From contig OZ005600.1 in NCBI GenBank assembly GCA_963930655.1, positions 15,317,501-15,381,500 of the forward strand: 64,000 nt of DNA. The letters run 5' to 3'. Under the pieces are notes generated by a model. The model had not been told where the DNA came from, made no database searches, and was given only the letters and a program-made list of their open reading frames with translations. This DNA comes from Myrica gale (Eukaryota; Streptophyta; Magnoliopsida; Fagales; Myricaceae). The position numbers and the translations under genes were made by a program. Positions 36,303 through 48,600 of the stretch are shown piece by piece. Numbering within the stretch: the stretch's first letter is position 1; every line of letters starts with the position of its first letter.

Positions 36303-36983
36303 GCGCACTACAACAGATATTCAGTTAGGCGACAACTACATTCGTGGCTAGAAATTGGTGTTTTTGTGGAAGATGTCTTTAATGTAACAACATGTACTCG
36401 TTGAAGGCTCGTCACCAATAACAGTGTGATATGAAGTTTTTACAGACATAGAATTAATTCGTCATCTTTGTTACCTTTGCCGACGACATTCTTCGTCATT
36501 CCAACACTAGAATCTTTGGTTGGTAAAGTAGTTAGAAAAAGACCCATCACGTCATTGGTTCTTTTTCTTGTCGCAGGTGGCCTTCGTCTCCGAAGGACTT
36601 CCTCTGTCCAAAAACTAAAATCGTTGTCCAAATCTATCTTCAAAATATTCGTCACTAGACTCTAAAACCGTCTATTCGTGAAACCTCCAAAATTGATTTA
36701 AAAGCTCATATTATTTCCCCGTCATGTATGAAATATGTATTACAGTTCGACGACTACACAACGTTGTTAAATGGTTGTTGTGGCCATTACGAACTAGTCA
36801 AAGGAAGTGATTCAATAGCAAACGATAAAATAAATGCCGACCCTTCCAGATTTGTGAAGCAAAAGTTCTACAGTCGAATACATGTCCTCCCTGCAATTTT
36901 AACTAGTAAAAAATATGTCGGTCATTGAAGTAGTGAAACGACAAAATAAATGTATTCATATCCTTAACCTAAAAAAAACCAAC

Positions 36984-37858
36984 AAATAGTTGGTGGGCAT
37001 GAGCCCTACAATCTCTTTTCCCTCGGACCAACATCTAAAGAGGAGTCCTTACAAGCCATACTAAACACAATCGTCTAGCAAAAATGTTACAAGCAATACA
37101 AAATACTAGTTGCAAGACACAGTACATCAAACAAAAGCAAGCCGTCAATTGCACATTGACGTACTCAACAAGCAGCAACATTACTCCAATCAACACTTCC
37201 AGATTGAATCATTCAGTCCCCAAGCCTTAGCAATCTTCTGGTTCTTACGGCGAACAAAATTCTTTCTCTGAAAGCTGAAAGCCGCTCAATCCTTACATTT
37301 CCAATGCAAGTATTTCAAGCTCTGGTGAAAGTTTTGAACTGAATGTGAACAATACATGAACTAAGTGTCAACTTCTCCTCAACATGGATATGCAAAGCTC
37401 TTTTGACAAGTTAAAATATGTAAAAATATGAGTCTACGAAATCGACAAAAATAGCAGAAATGGTGTCAAGCAAACGTGATCATTTGAACAATGATATGAA
37501 GAACGTTGACCTCAAATAAAAAAAAATAGACAATTCCTTACTACTGAGCATTTGCTTATTTGTTTGCCTTGAGATTGTCCACATTAAGAAACAGGGGGTA
37601 ATATTCCAAATTATATAAATTTTGATTTTGTAGTTTCAGCTATGGATTCATATAAGGGACAATATTCCAAATAGTTGGTGGGCATGAGCCTTACAATCTC
37701 TTTTCCCTCAAAAAATATATAGCAGAGTCATTGCAAAACCATGCTGAATACAATTTTTCAGGCCAAATATCACAAGTCATACAAAATATCAGTTACAAGA
37801 CACAGAACATCCAACAAATTAAAGCAAACCATCAATTGCACATTCAAGTACTCAACCT
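36984..37858. repeat. diverged direct repeat pair inside CACTA family B
   Basis: Two segments of about 190 bp (36984-37173 and 37667-37858) both start AATAGTTGGTGGGCATGAGC and share phrases such as CAATTGCACATT and ACAAGACACAG. They differ by many substitutions and small gaps, so the duplication is old. Confidence 0.75.
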
Positions 37859-38486
37859 AGAGTTCTGGCCTTGAGAGAATGTATACATGAAGATGATATG
37901 ATTGGGAAAGAACAATCTACCTTGAGTAAACCTAGAGCTCAGAACAACCTACCACTTACAACACGCAATATCACCTTATCCCAGCAACATCAGTCGGTAC
38001 AAACATTTAAATCTAAACAGAGGCACACAAAAAAAAAATCTAAAGCACCCTAGAATCTTCAAGACATTACCACCAACTTATACCTAAAAACAAATATGGA
38101 GGCCAAATTCGAAACAAACATTTAAATCGATGTTCCCAAAACAAAAACAAAAACCAGTCATAAAAAGGGGAAAATCTAAACTTGATAAATCTACAGGTCC
38201 ATCAACTTAGATCTAAATCTACAAAAGTAAAAATCCCCAAAACTTGGGGGATTACTCTTAGGGTAGCCACGGGAAGAAACAGAGAAGCGAAGATGGAACC
38301 TAAATGTTCGGGATTATTTTTGGAGAAGGCAGTTTTTTTCACTGATGGTGGAATGGTCTCAGGATAGCCAAGGTGGGGGGAACAGAGGAGCAAAGAGAGA
38401 AGAGAAAAAGGGGAATAAAGAGATGACGAACAAGATAGACAGTCTCTTGAACAGGGGAACAATCGGATTCCAGAGCCGTAGGCCAC

Positions 38487-38710
38487 GACTTGGGAAGAGG
38501 ACTCGATAGAATCCTTGACCGCTGAAATAATCAAGAAATTTAGGGTATCGTCGACAACAATGTCCGGCGTTGATTTGATTTTGACATATACGGCTCTGGA
38601 CTTGGGAAGAGGACTCGATAAAATCCTTGACCGCTGAAATAATCAAGAAATTTAGGGTATCGTCGACAACAATGCCCGGCGTTGATTTGATTTTGACATA
38701 AACACCTTCC
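38487..38710. repeat. 112-bp tandem duplication inside CACTA family B
   Basis: GACTTGGGAAGAGGACTCGA begins at 38487 and again at 38599, and the 112-bp units are nearly identical. On the minus strand each unit encodes VKIKSTPGIVVDDTLNFLII and FIESSSQV in one frame, which suggests a captured exon, but I do not recognise the source. The near-identity marks it as recent. Confidence 0.85.
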
Positions 38711-39245
38711 ATCTTTACGGAGAATACAAGGGGGAAGAAGGAGGGTTTTCATAATGAACCTGGAGTTTTTGCTGGATGCCTAGATCTTTGACACGAAACG
38801 GGAAGAATGAGGGTTTTCCTTGATATTGCGACGACAGTAGTAATTAATCCATTGGAACAGAATATTACAATTTCGTTCTTGACGACAAATGAGAATATGT
38901 TGTTGACTTTCAATTTCTAGCCATGAAACTCAACGCGACTAATAAATTTCAGATTCTTTTTGAGTTTGCGACGGTAACCAGTGCGGATTATAGTAGAATT
39001 TCTCGTTGGCAAAAAAATCTAACATATACCACCACCGAATTCGACGAGATTGTTAAGAGCATCGTTGTAAGTGAAAATTATTTTGATTTTTCTGAACAAA
39101 AGTTCTCACGGGATTCAGTTCGTGGTGTGAAAGTTTTGTTGCGATGGAGTATCTAATTCTTTTCGGTAAAAGGGGTTTTATTTCAACGACATTGAATTTG
39201 TAACATGAGTTGTTGTCACCTAACAGAGTGTTTGTTGTAGTGGCG

Positions 39246-40421
39246 TCATCTATCACGACTGTCAGCACGCTCCTAAATATCATCTGAAAAAGAAAGGATA
39301 GATAAAGGGGTGAGTTCGACAACTCAGTAAGCAAAATTATTATGCTATAGTGCACTTCAAGAGCCACATTTAATAAGTAAAAATCAATAGGAAACTGTAA
39401 ATGTAAATCTCAAGTCATATAACTATAACTGTAAAACAACTTTTATCTTTATAATAATACTATAGAAAATCATTTTTGCAATAACGGTGGGTCACGTTTA
39501 CCCCGTGACAGAGTTGTGTAGTCCGAAGCTCTTTGCGCACTCACTCTATCAATTGTTGTAACTTTGAACTTTGAGCCTCAGGGTTTGAAAACGTCACACA
39601 TATTAAACAATAATCATCCACAAAATATCGTACATGTATGAAATCATGAGATAAATCGTCAAAGAATAACTTAGACTTTAAAAAGGCTCTTGATTACACC
39701 AATGCATGCTAAATATTCCATAACTATTTCACTGTAACATAATGCACGTAAAACTTCAAGAGTTTTCAATAAAACATGTAATTTCTCAAAATATCACCTC
39801 GGTCTTTTATAAAAATCTAATATAATAACCCCGCTTAATTATCTCGCCCTTCATAACACTTGAACCATTTATCAATTAACCTTCAAAACCTCAAGAAACT
39901 AGTCTAGAACCTTCAAAAAGTCGTTTGATTTCTTATTCTCCCAATCAATACACAATATCGTAGAGACTGACAAAGTATTTATAAAATACTAATTGCAACC
40001 CTCTCAAGGTTTGACAGCAGCCAACTAAGTTTTCACCTAATCATTTCATATAATTTAAGATTTCTCACCAAGCACCTAAAAGGCCCAATTGCAGGCAAAC
40101 TGATTTGTCTGGGTGCTACCCAGTTTCGTATTGTTTGTTGCCTAGCCAGGCATATGCCTGAGGCATCTCTTGACCACTGAGGGTTGTGACGGGACTATGA
40201 CCCCCAAGCCGCTAAGAGTGCTTGAAAAACAGCATATTTTTTACCCTCCTTTAATGGATTTTTTAATTTTTTATATTTTTTTAATTTTGACCCCCCAAAA
40301 ATATTTTTTATATAATTGACCTCCCAACAGTTGTATATATCCATAGTACATGTCTGTATATTCAAGAAGAATAACAATAACTAGCGAGATAACATATTTG
40401 GAAACCAGTTGAAACACAAAA
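39246..40421. other. intergenic, no gene recognised
   Basis: AT-rich DNA. The parts around 39290-39560 and 40080-40200 have a repeat-like composition but show no element ends. 40195-40420 may hold the distorted 3' part of the coiled-coil pseudogene to its right. Confidence 0.5.
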
Positions 40422-40430
40422 TAATTATTA

Positions 40431-41134
40431 GAAAAATTCATTTTTTTAGTTCGTAGGTTTTGGACACTTTTTCATTTTAGTCCTTAGGTTTCAAACTTCA
40501 AATTTTTAGTCCTTGAGTTATTTTTTTACGAAATGATCCTTCCGTCAGTCTGTCGTTCATTGTAGTAACGGTCGACCGCTCACTTTCAAAACATATACCC
40601 GGTCGTCCGCTTCAAATTTGTTGACGTGTCAAAGAGGTCCGTTAAGCATCGACCGGTACAAATTTGTTGAAGGATCCTGCATTGCACACTGCCAAATTCA
40701 TTATAGGATCAGCTCACCTCCATTGTGGTTTCAGCGGTTCCCACCATTTTTTAGCCAAATGAAAGCCATGTGTACAAAATCTCATCCAAAGGCCAGCAAT
40801 TGTGACACATCGTCCATCTAAAAAAATTCCCTAAATGCTGGGCCGAATGGTGTGATTGGAGGCTCAATTCCAAGTGATTTCCAAGCCCAATGTCATGAAA
40901 TCCTGTTTTCCATGCCCAAAAACTCAATTTCTGACAAAAATTCTTAAAAAGGATCAATAGGGTGCATGAAAAACTTAGATTAGGTCCTATTTGTTTGGTA
41001 ATTAGGGGAGACAGACTAACGGAATAACTATTTCGTCAAAAAAGAAAATTCAAGGACTAAAAATTTGAAGTTTGAAACCTAAGGACTAAAATAAAAAAGT
41101 GTCTAAAACCTAAGGACTAAAAAGTGAATTTTCC
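40431..41134. mobile_element. Mutator-like non-autonomous element, 9-bp TSD, long TIRs
   Basis: TAATTATTA flanks both ends (40422-40430 and 41135-41143). The terminal inverted repeats are about 100 bp. They start GAAAAATTCA on the left and GGAAAATTCA on the right and continue through phrases such as CCTTAGGTTTCAAACTTCAA and its complement. A 9-bp TSD plus long TIRs is the Mutator signature. The 700-bp length leaves no room for a transposase. It lies within a coding exon of the adjacent pseudogene. Confidence 0.92.
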
Positions 41135-41662
41135 TAATTATTAATAGGAACCTCCTTACTGTGCAGTTCCGTAAGTTGAATAATACATTCGTAGGCTTCA
41201 GCTTTTCTGCGTCGTATAATTCGTAGTTGCTCATCCAAAGATTTCATATCTTCTTCTATTCTCTGCAACTTTTTCTCAATTTGCTCGACAGCAGCCCTAA
41301 AAGGCAATATTACCTCTTTCCTTATTTCATCCAATTTTTTACCAACAAGATGCAATAACTGACAAGCATAGAGAGATCACAGAAACATCAGGCATGCACT
41401 CACTTAGAATACTGTTTGTAATGTTCGGGATGAGTTTTAAAGGACTATTTACTTTAACATCGTCATGTGTAGTCGAACGTAAAGAGTTCCGAATACTCAT
41501 AGCACCCCACAGTGCTGGTTTTATGTGGGTTTGCATTAATGGTTTCTTTTAGGAGACGCTTTTCCTCGGCCAAACTGTTGGTTCCATGTAGCATCCGGAA
41601 ATGCAACTTCTGCACGTATTTCAACAATTGGGAGGAAAGCCCAAGGGGAGAAGGAAATCACA

Positions 41663-41665
<3 letters not shown>

Positions 41666-41700
<35 letters not shown>
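41666..41700. repeat. AT dinucleotide microsatellite
   Basis: An uninterrupted TA run of 35 bases in an intron-like position of the coiled-coil pseudogene. Likely length-polymorphic. Confidence 0.95.
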
Positions 41701-41703
<3 letters not shown>

Positions 41704-42909
41704 AAAGCAGATAATTCCTTGGAAAAAATTAGTAGTCATTCTTACATGCTTATCAAGCTCTTGTGATGATGAGCAAAACTTATGAGGTCTTCCTGATCGG
41801 TGGACATAGTGTTCAGAATACAGCAGAAGATCCAACTCCTTCCTCCTGGAGTCGACAATGTCTCCTAGATATCCACAGTACCGCAGCCTTGTTTGACCAG
41901 AAAGGAGACGCCCTCGTTCAAGCTGTCAAAGAGAGGGCAGGAAGTTAGCACGCTCCGTTAAATGACTCTTTTTTGTTTCATTCCGGCAACTGTTTAGTCA
42001 TTATATATACAAAGCCATTATTAGCATATACCATCCTTCTACTTTTTTGGAGATCTCAACAGCTTCGACCTGGTTAACTTCTTCAACGAGTTTCAGCCTC
42101 TTCAATTCTCGCTTCGACGTCTGAGGGCCAAAATTTAACAAAATAGAATGGATGGACTCGCTTGGTGAGATCTCCTTCTTCAGGAAGATTCATAATTTGT
42201 TCATCAGGTTCTGGTCCCTGATTGTCCTTTTCTATTCCGTTTTTCTGCAACTAAATATTTCCTTCACTCTTGGTCATGGCCAGAGACATTTGTGTGACGT
42301 TAGTTTTCAATTCCTCCATAGTGCCGGCTTCGCCTGAGGTTCCTAAGAGTGGAATGACTAGAAAGCCTAATCAACATTCAACACCTCAGAAACGTGTCAG
42401 ATTTGATATATATGCGAATGCATGCAATCTTAAACAGACCATGAAAAATACCCAAAATTCTGTTGTGAAATAAAATTCAATATACCATCATATCTAATCT
42501 TCAACCTAACTCTGCAAAATTACAGTTCCCATTTCAATTCATTAATAATATTATATTATATGCTCATATTTCCATAAAACGTGACAAAACCTATTTCTTT
42601 TTCATCAACTTAAAAGTAATGATAATTGATGATTTTAACAGTCTGCAAAACATTTCATTGCACTCACCTAGTTGATTTTTACAGCTTCCTAAAAAAATAA
42701 ATAAATAAATATTATAGTTATCTCGTGATGTGGTGTGAAACTATTATTTATCTTAAAATTAAGCTTAAGTTGCAAGGAATATGTTAATTTTTTATTTGAA
42801 TTATATTTTTTAACATGTCATGGGCATCTTAATAAATTCACTCCCAGATAAAATCGAACTAAAAAATAAACAAGAAAATTATATATGCTACCAAGCAGAA
42901 TGGAAATCT

Positions 42910-43023
42910 GTCAATGAGCTATGGCTCAAATGGCATGTCCTCCTATATGGAGGGTCCTGAACTGGGATTCAAATCTCCCCACCCCCCTTCCCGGCAGGCT
43001 TGGCCTGCATTGTCTAGAAAAAA
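42910..43023 (+). mobile_element. tRNA-derived SINE with 11-bp TSD
   Basis: An A-box-like TGGCTCAAATGG lies at about 42925. A B-box-like GGGATTCAAATCTCC follows at about 42964, and the element ends in an A run. The direct repeat AATGGAAATCT flanks it (42899-42909 and 43024-43034). Pol III boxes, length near 110 bp, A tail and target duplication together identify a SINE. Confidence 0.85.
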
Positions 43024-43034
43024 AATGGAAATCT

Positions 43035-43262
43035 TACTTTAACTTAGCGGGTAATGATCAGGGACTTGGACTGAATGAGAGCGATGTTAGAACTTAGAAC
43101 CAATTTTTGGATCTTCTAATTTATACAGTTTATAGCTGAAGCGCGATGGTGTTCTTACGAATTAAATAAGCCGGCAATTTTCTTTCTCCTTAACTTCCCT
43201 GAGCTTTCCTGGCAAGGAACTTGGACACCACGCCAAGTTATAGTCGAAACTTTTTGTCCAAG

Positions 43263-43297
<35 letters not shown>

Positions 43298-44687
43298 AAG
43301 TTAACTCATCGCAAAACCTTACCAAAGATTTCATGCCATTTTCATATTCCTAGCTCGCGGGGGCCTGCCAAAGATTATCAAGGGGCCTATGCAATCATTA
43401 ATTACAACATGTCCCAGAAGAGTACTAGAGATGAAGTTATAATACATGTATTCCTTCCATCATTTGTCAACTTTGTTCTTTTTTAAATAAAACATGAGAA
43501 AAGTGGATTATAAAAAACAAAAAATAAAACATAAAACCCTATTTGTCACAGCGATTTTTTTGTGGCCGTCCGATCATTGATGTAATAAAAAATCTTTTTA
43601 ATGCCCTTCCAAGTCTTTCGTTGTGATCAACTCTATTGATACGGAATTTGGCTGGGTTTTTTTTTTCTAGCCGACATTTGGATAACCCTGGTTTACAGAC
43701 AAAAAAACATCTTTCTTTCCGCACTCCGCTTGCACCGAAATTGAAAAGTATGGGGTCCATAGAATTTACATAATATGATATATAATCTCCTCAAATTTTC
43801 GAAAAATGCCTAAACATGCCACCTGTTTTGGATGACATACATTTCAGGAGTGCGCAATATGGTATCGGTTGATGTTTAATTAATTGAATTGACGAAAGGA
43901 ATTAGCTTTTCCACTTGATTGAGCACTACATTGCTATTTATTGAGATTTAAGTATCAAAATAACAATCCAAGTTTCAAGTATGCCCAATTCAATGTCCAA
44001 AGGGTGTCAGCTTTCTTGCCCTGCGGTTCTCTGTGTTTTTTAGTAGAGGACGCTTCGACTGCAAGGAGAGCGGTTTCAGGCTGCTTCTTTTTCTTTCTTA
44101 GAGGTTCAGGCTTCACTGACGGCTGTGTTTGGGGTGCTGAGTCTTTTTTGCAGGAGGCCGGAAAACCTCTCCCTTTGTGTTTGGACAGATGGCTGTAGCA
44201 ATGGAAAAGGTATCTCTGACTGCAATATCAAAATCTACTCTTTCTTTTTTCCTTATCAAAACACCTAATTTACCTGATATGAAGTTACCCAAATCAAATT
44301 TTCCACCTGGGAAGGTGAATGTCTTGATCCCAGGAAGAGACAGAAAAATGTTCTAAATTAGAACTTAGATCAAAGCCTTGAACAACCCTATAAAAAAAAA
44401 AAGTAAACTTCCTTTGTGTAGGACAGAATTTATATTGTTCCAAAAATTGATCACCTAAAGTCAATTTAGGTATAAAGGATTAAAACATCGTTAACATTTT
44501 TTCTAGAAAAAAAAAAACTCTGTTCACTTCATAACTTCAAAGATGACTAAATTCAGTCTACTTCCAGTTTTAAATAAAGAAAAGCTACATGAACTCAGAA
44601 TCCCCTGATACTGGTCTATGCAGTGTAACAAATAAATGCGGTTTATAGAAAATACCAAAATCATTGTCTGGGGAGTTAAAAATTTAA
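43035..44687. other. region upstream of the coiled-coil pseudogene; possible gene fragment
   Basis: An AT microsatellite occupies about 43266-43294. At about 43990-44230 the minus strand reads a basic stretch (QPSVKPEPLRKKKKQPETAL, then STKKHREPQGKKADT) that could be a fragment of a Lys-rich protein tail. Its relation to the coiled-coil pseudogene is unproven. Nothing else is supported. Confidence 0.35.
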
Positions 44688-47600
44688 TCAAATTGCGGAC
44701 AGCTGCCATTCTAGTGTTTCGCCTGCAAACATTGGAATGATATCTCCAAATGCAAAGGAGAAATGCTCGGGAACCTTCCACATGCGCCTGATCATTTTAA
44801 TTTTTGATGTGTTTCTTGGAAGCCCATAGAAATCTGGTCCATTAAAGCTTGTGAATGCCTCTAGCTTCTCAAGTGCACCTGCCTGTAATATCCAATGCAC
44901 AAGTAAATGAGCTAACACAACATTAATAATCATGGTTTCAAAGTTTTCACAAGTCCTGCGAACTATGTATATTGCATAGTGTGTAGCATAGAAAACAGTA
45001 TCCCAAGTGTTTGTCAATCGCATACAAAGATCACATATCATCTAATAATTCGCAGATACTAATCTCCTGAAAAATTATTTACATATTGCAATGTCAGACC
45101 CATCAAAGTTTTGAAAAAAAAAAGAACACAAGGAAGAAGTAAGCACAGATTGAAGGTGAGGAGGGCAAATCAATTTCACCTGCAAAACATACTTCCTTCA
45201 CTTCTCAGAGATTAAAAATCAAAGCTCTGGAAGAAAACAATTAAGTAAAATTATTTTCCTTCTAAAAGATGTGTATCTTTCCTTCACCTAGATGCGTAAG
45301 CTCCTTAACCCCAATTGGTAAGTTACAGTTGCAGCAACCACACCCGTACACTCCAGATATTTCTAAATAATAATTTCTGATCCAAATGATGTCCTCGTAG
45401 ATTTGTACTGTCTCAACTTTGTGCTTAAATGTGTCTTGTATACATAGAAGCCACATCACACTCCCTATCATGACTTTTAACACAACATTTGACAAGTTAC
45501 TTTAGAATGTGGCGGTATATCGCTTTTCCTGTTAAACATTGGACCTTAAGCTCCAAATATTTTAAACCGACCCATACTCCTCTCCAAAGACATCCACGAC
45601 CAGTCAATCAGGTCATATTGTGGGTATTAAACTACCATCAGAGAGCTGGAGGTTCAAACTTCCTTAGAGCGTCAATGAAAATGGTTACGGTGATGAGTAT
45701 CGAGGATATGGAAAAATACAATGAAGTTTTGATAGTTGTTTATAATACATTCATTACTTACCAAAATGAACAAATAAAATCAAAAGTAGGAAGAATTACC
45801 ACCAGCAAGAAACTTATCATAGATATACCAAATAATTGAAAAGATTTACCTCTTCAAAGACCTTCGCGTATAGTGATAGGGCAACTGGGGCATTGAATAT
45901 ACCAGCACAGCCACAAGGACACTCTTTTCTTCGTCTCTCATGAGGTGCGCTATCAGTTCCAAGGAAGAAGCTTTTACTTCCACTAGTCACAGCGGTCACA
46001 ATAGCCTCTCCTAGATGAAAAACAAAGGAGCTCATATTCATAAGGAGAATCGCATTTTGCAAACTATCATTACAAAATAAATTCCTAATGTGAGACTTGT
46101 TCTGGTGCATTAAGTATACACAACCGTAATCAATAACTCAAAAATCAATTAATATGGAAATCCAATCATAGCTCTAAAGCAAAGATGACCAATCACGATT
46201 TGACAGAAACTATTGCACATCTCAGAAGCTGTTTTGAGAATCAGAATGCAATTCATGTCATCTTGTGTCTTCAAAACCAGGTCTGCACCAGCACCGTTAG
46301 GCATCTCAGATGGGGGATAATACAACTGCCATTTACATACTTTTATAAGGCCATAAATAGTTCATAATTTGAAAGGCCACATCAAAATTAAAGTCAAGGA
46401 GTTGGATAATGTATATGGAGAGAGCCATATCAAATTGCTTCTTTGTGGCAAAAGACAAATACGCACTGTGTTTCTCTCTTTTGAGCACTGGAAGGCAGTA
46501 ATTGTGTGGCTGCAATCCTCCTTGAAAGAGTGCATTTCTATTGAGAAGAAGATGCTGTGGAGTAACAGTTGCGGCTACAGATCCTGAAAGACAAATCAAG
46601 ATAGAATGCATACATCTGGCAATGTGAATTTGACTAAAATAAAACTAAATAGAGATAAAAGAAAGGTGAATGGCAAAAACACTATCATGATGGTGAACGG
46701 GGGTACCTTCTTTGCAGGACTCAACAAACTTAACAGCATCCATGGTTGTGATATGTTCCATCACTACTCTCAGCTGTGGAAGCCTCTGTACTAAAGGTTG
46801 TAAAACAGTTTCAATGAAGACCTTCTCACGATCAAATACATCAACCTCAGGATTGGTAACTTCCCCATGAACCTGTGAGTAAACAAGCACACGCATATAA
46901 AGGAACTCTTATGTAAATCCACGTCTCTACAGATGGTTAAGCATCTCAAGGAAATCATGCTGCTCTCTTCTACTTAAAAGTCATTTGGACTTCACTTAGG
47001 TTATGTAATGTTCTACGCAACTAACACACTCGTGATTGAAAGAAGCTCAAACTCATATAGAATGTAATTTTAGGCAAGTGAAGTTTCATGATGCCTTTGT
47101 TATCATGAACACCATATGAGTAATTTTTCCCAATGTATAAGGGCATTGTCAGCCTCCCACAAACTCCAATAAACCGCAAGATTCGTTTGACTTTAGACTA
47201 CTGTTGAATAAAGCTTTTTCCTTATTTGTTAAAGACGTGCATCAATAAGACACCCATCAAAAGGAACTAATTAGCTTGTAAAAAAACCATGAGCAAAGAA
47301 GAAAAGTTAACACTGAATGCAGCCTAGCATAACATACAGAAACAAACAGTTGCTCTGAATGTGAGTTGCTCCAAAATGATGTACAAAAGTGACAAAATGG
47401 CCACACTTAGCCAAGTATAGACGAGAAGCAAGTGAATGTGGTGAAATTACCAACAAAGGCATATTTTGTTCAGCCATCTCCTGGAGGACAGGTAGACATT
47501 TCCCAAAAAGATCAGTAACTCCATCTTGAGAATTTGTTGTTGCACCAGCAGGGTACAACTTCACGGCATAAACAACCCCACTTCTTTCTAGCAACGCAAA

Positions 47601-48600
47601 GCAGCATAGTCATGAACTCAGGATTTGAAAAAGAGATGGTGGAAGGGGGAATTTACTTCAGATTTAAAAATAAAAAAAATAAACACACACACACACACAA
47701 AAGTTATGAAGAGCCAAGAGGAAGCAGCCTGCAAACATCTCACTAAATAAACAAGTTGAATTCGATTTTTATATAGCAATAAGATAATATTAAAATCTGC
47801 TCCTAACTAAGATAAATTGTTAACAAGGAGCAAGTGTATTCTCTATCAGTCTCCCAACAAAAAAAAGTTCCAGCCTTCAGTCCAAAAAAATAAAGATCAA
47901 CCATAACAGCAGTTGTAATTGACAATTCTTAAATTTTTCACACCACTTGCACAAGAAGTCTTCTTTTTGAAGCAAGACAAGTTGTTAACAAATTTATAAC
48001 TGATAGAAAAAAATGTTTGACACGGAATATATTTGCCAACACACTATTACATTTACAGTAAGGCCGCAAACAATCATCCAAGTCTCATTCAATTAGGCAG
48101 GTCTTAGTTGCGAATTTCAAGTAAGACTCACTTGCAAACTTGATCTCTTCTGGACTTGTTGTATCTGTCAAATAAAGGGTCATAAGAGGAGTGAAAGTGC
48201 TATTGGCGGGCAGAGCTTTCAAGATCGAGTCTCGATAAGCCACAGCAGCAGCTGTGGTTGTGATGGGTGGCTTCAAATTCGGCATCACTATCGCCCTTCC
48301 AAAATGAGTTGCACTATATATGCCATAGTTATGAGACAAAAGGAATCAATGACAAACATCTGAGAATGAAGCTGATATGAAATTTTTTGCAAACTATAAC
48401 TCTAGAGAATTCAAATCTTGTTTATCTACATTCACATTCAGGAGGTATATCCAAAATAGAAAGAGGCAATAATGTGCAACTCAACCAAGAAAGATTAGAT
48501 TTTGAAGTACAACCAACCTGTGAGAGACAACCGCTCCAAGAAGGTCCCCATCGCGGAGGTGAAGATGCCAATCATCAGGTTTTGTCAGAATTAACTCCAT
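44688..48600 (-). CDS. PYR4: dihydroorotase, pyrimidine synthesis (346 aa, 7 coding exons)
   Basis: Coding exons on the minus strand are 48600-48518, 48313-48132, 47587-47451, 46872-46707, 46583-46467, 46010-45850 and 44882-44688. They total 1041 nt with TGA, all with GT-AG edges. The enzyme cyclises N-carbamoyl-aspartate to dihydroorotate, step three of UMP synthesis. Zinc ligands HLHLR are in [10 protein letters not shown] (residues 9-18). The carboxylated Lys is in [12 protein letters not shown], the metal-binding His in [11 protein letters not shown], and the catalytic Asp in [11 protein letters not shown]. The end is [14 protein letters not shown]. Length fits class II (PyrC-type) plant enzymes. 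Most plant homologues carry an N-terminal organelle transit peptide. Here the frame upstream of this ATG meets a stop in the leader, so the predicted protein starts almost at the catalytic domain. An alternative first exon is possible. No lesions were seen. Confidence 0.95.

Larger units (their letters stand above)
36306..39242. mobile_element. CACTA-type element, family B (2.9 kb, non-autonomous)
   Basis: The left end is CACTACAACAGATATTCAG and the right end, read inward, is CACTACAACAAACACTCTG. Both continue into GTTAGG(C/T)GACAAC within about 30 bp. The 3-bp TSD GCG lies at 36303-36305 and 39243-39245. Short CGAC and CGTC words recur near both ends. No transposase frame is recognised. The interior holds a diverged 190-bp repeat pair and a 112-bp tandem duplication. 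Its termini differ from family A, so it is mobilised by a different source. Confidence 0.88.
40370..42320 (-). pseudogene. coiled-coil gene resembling proton pump interactors, disrupted
   Basis: Minus-strand exon-like blocks read MEELKTNVTQMSLAMTKSEG (from about 42320), then SKRELKRLKLVEEVNQVEAV, LRYCGYLGDIVDSRRKELDL, KLHFRMLHGTNSLAEEKRLL and KKLDEIRKEVILPFRAAVEQ with a long charged helix. Acceptors such as CTTTGACAG and donors such as GGTATATG support splicing. The EEK-LLKE block followed by a K-L-D-x-x-R-K-E coiled coil resembles plant proton pump interactor proteins, which bind the plasma-membrane H+-ATPase. The family call is tentative. A TAG lies in the first block and a TGA after FTFDYT. 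The last exon is split after EVPINN by the Mutator-like insertion, with a plausible continuation beyond it. It is probably non-functional. Confidence 0.5.

Noticed and set aside
36728..36928. 66-codon frame in CACTA family B
   Set aside because: Short, no domain, no splice-supported extension.
45600..45700. B-box-like GAGGTTCAAACTTCC in a PYR4 intron, possible SINE
   Set aside because: No convincing A box, tail or target duplication.
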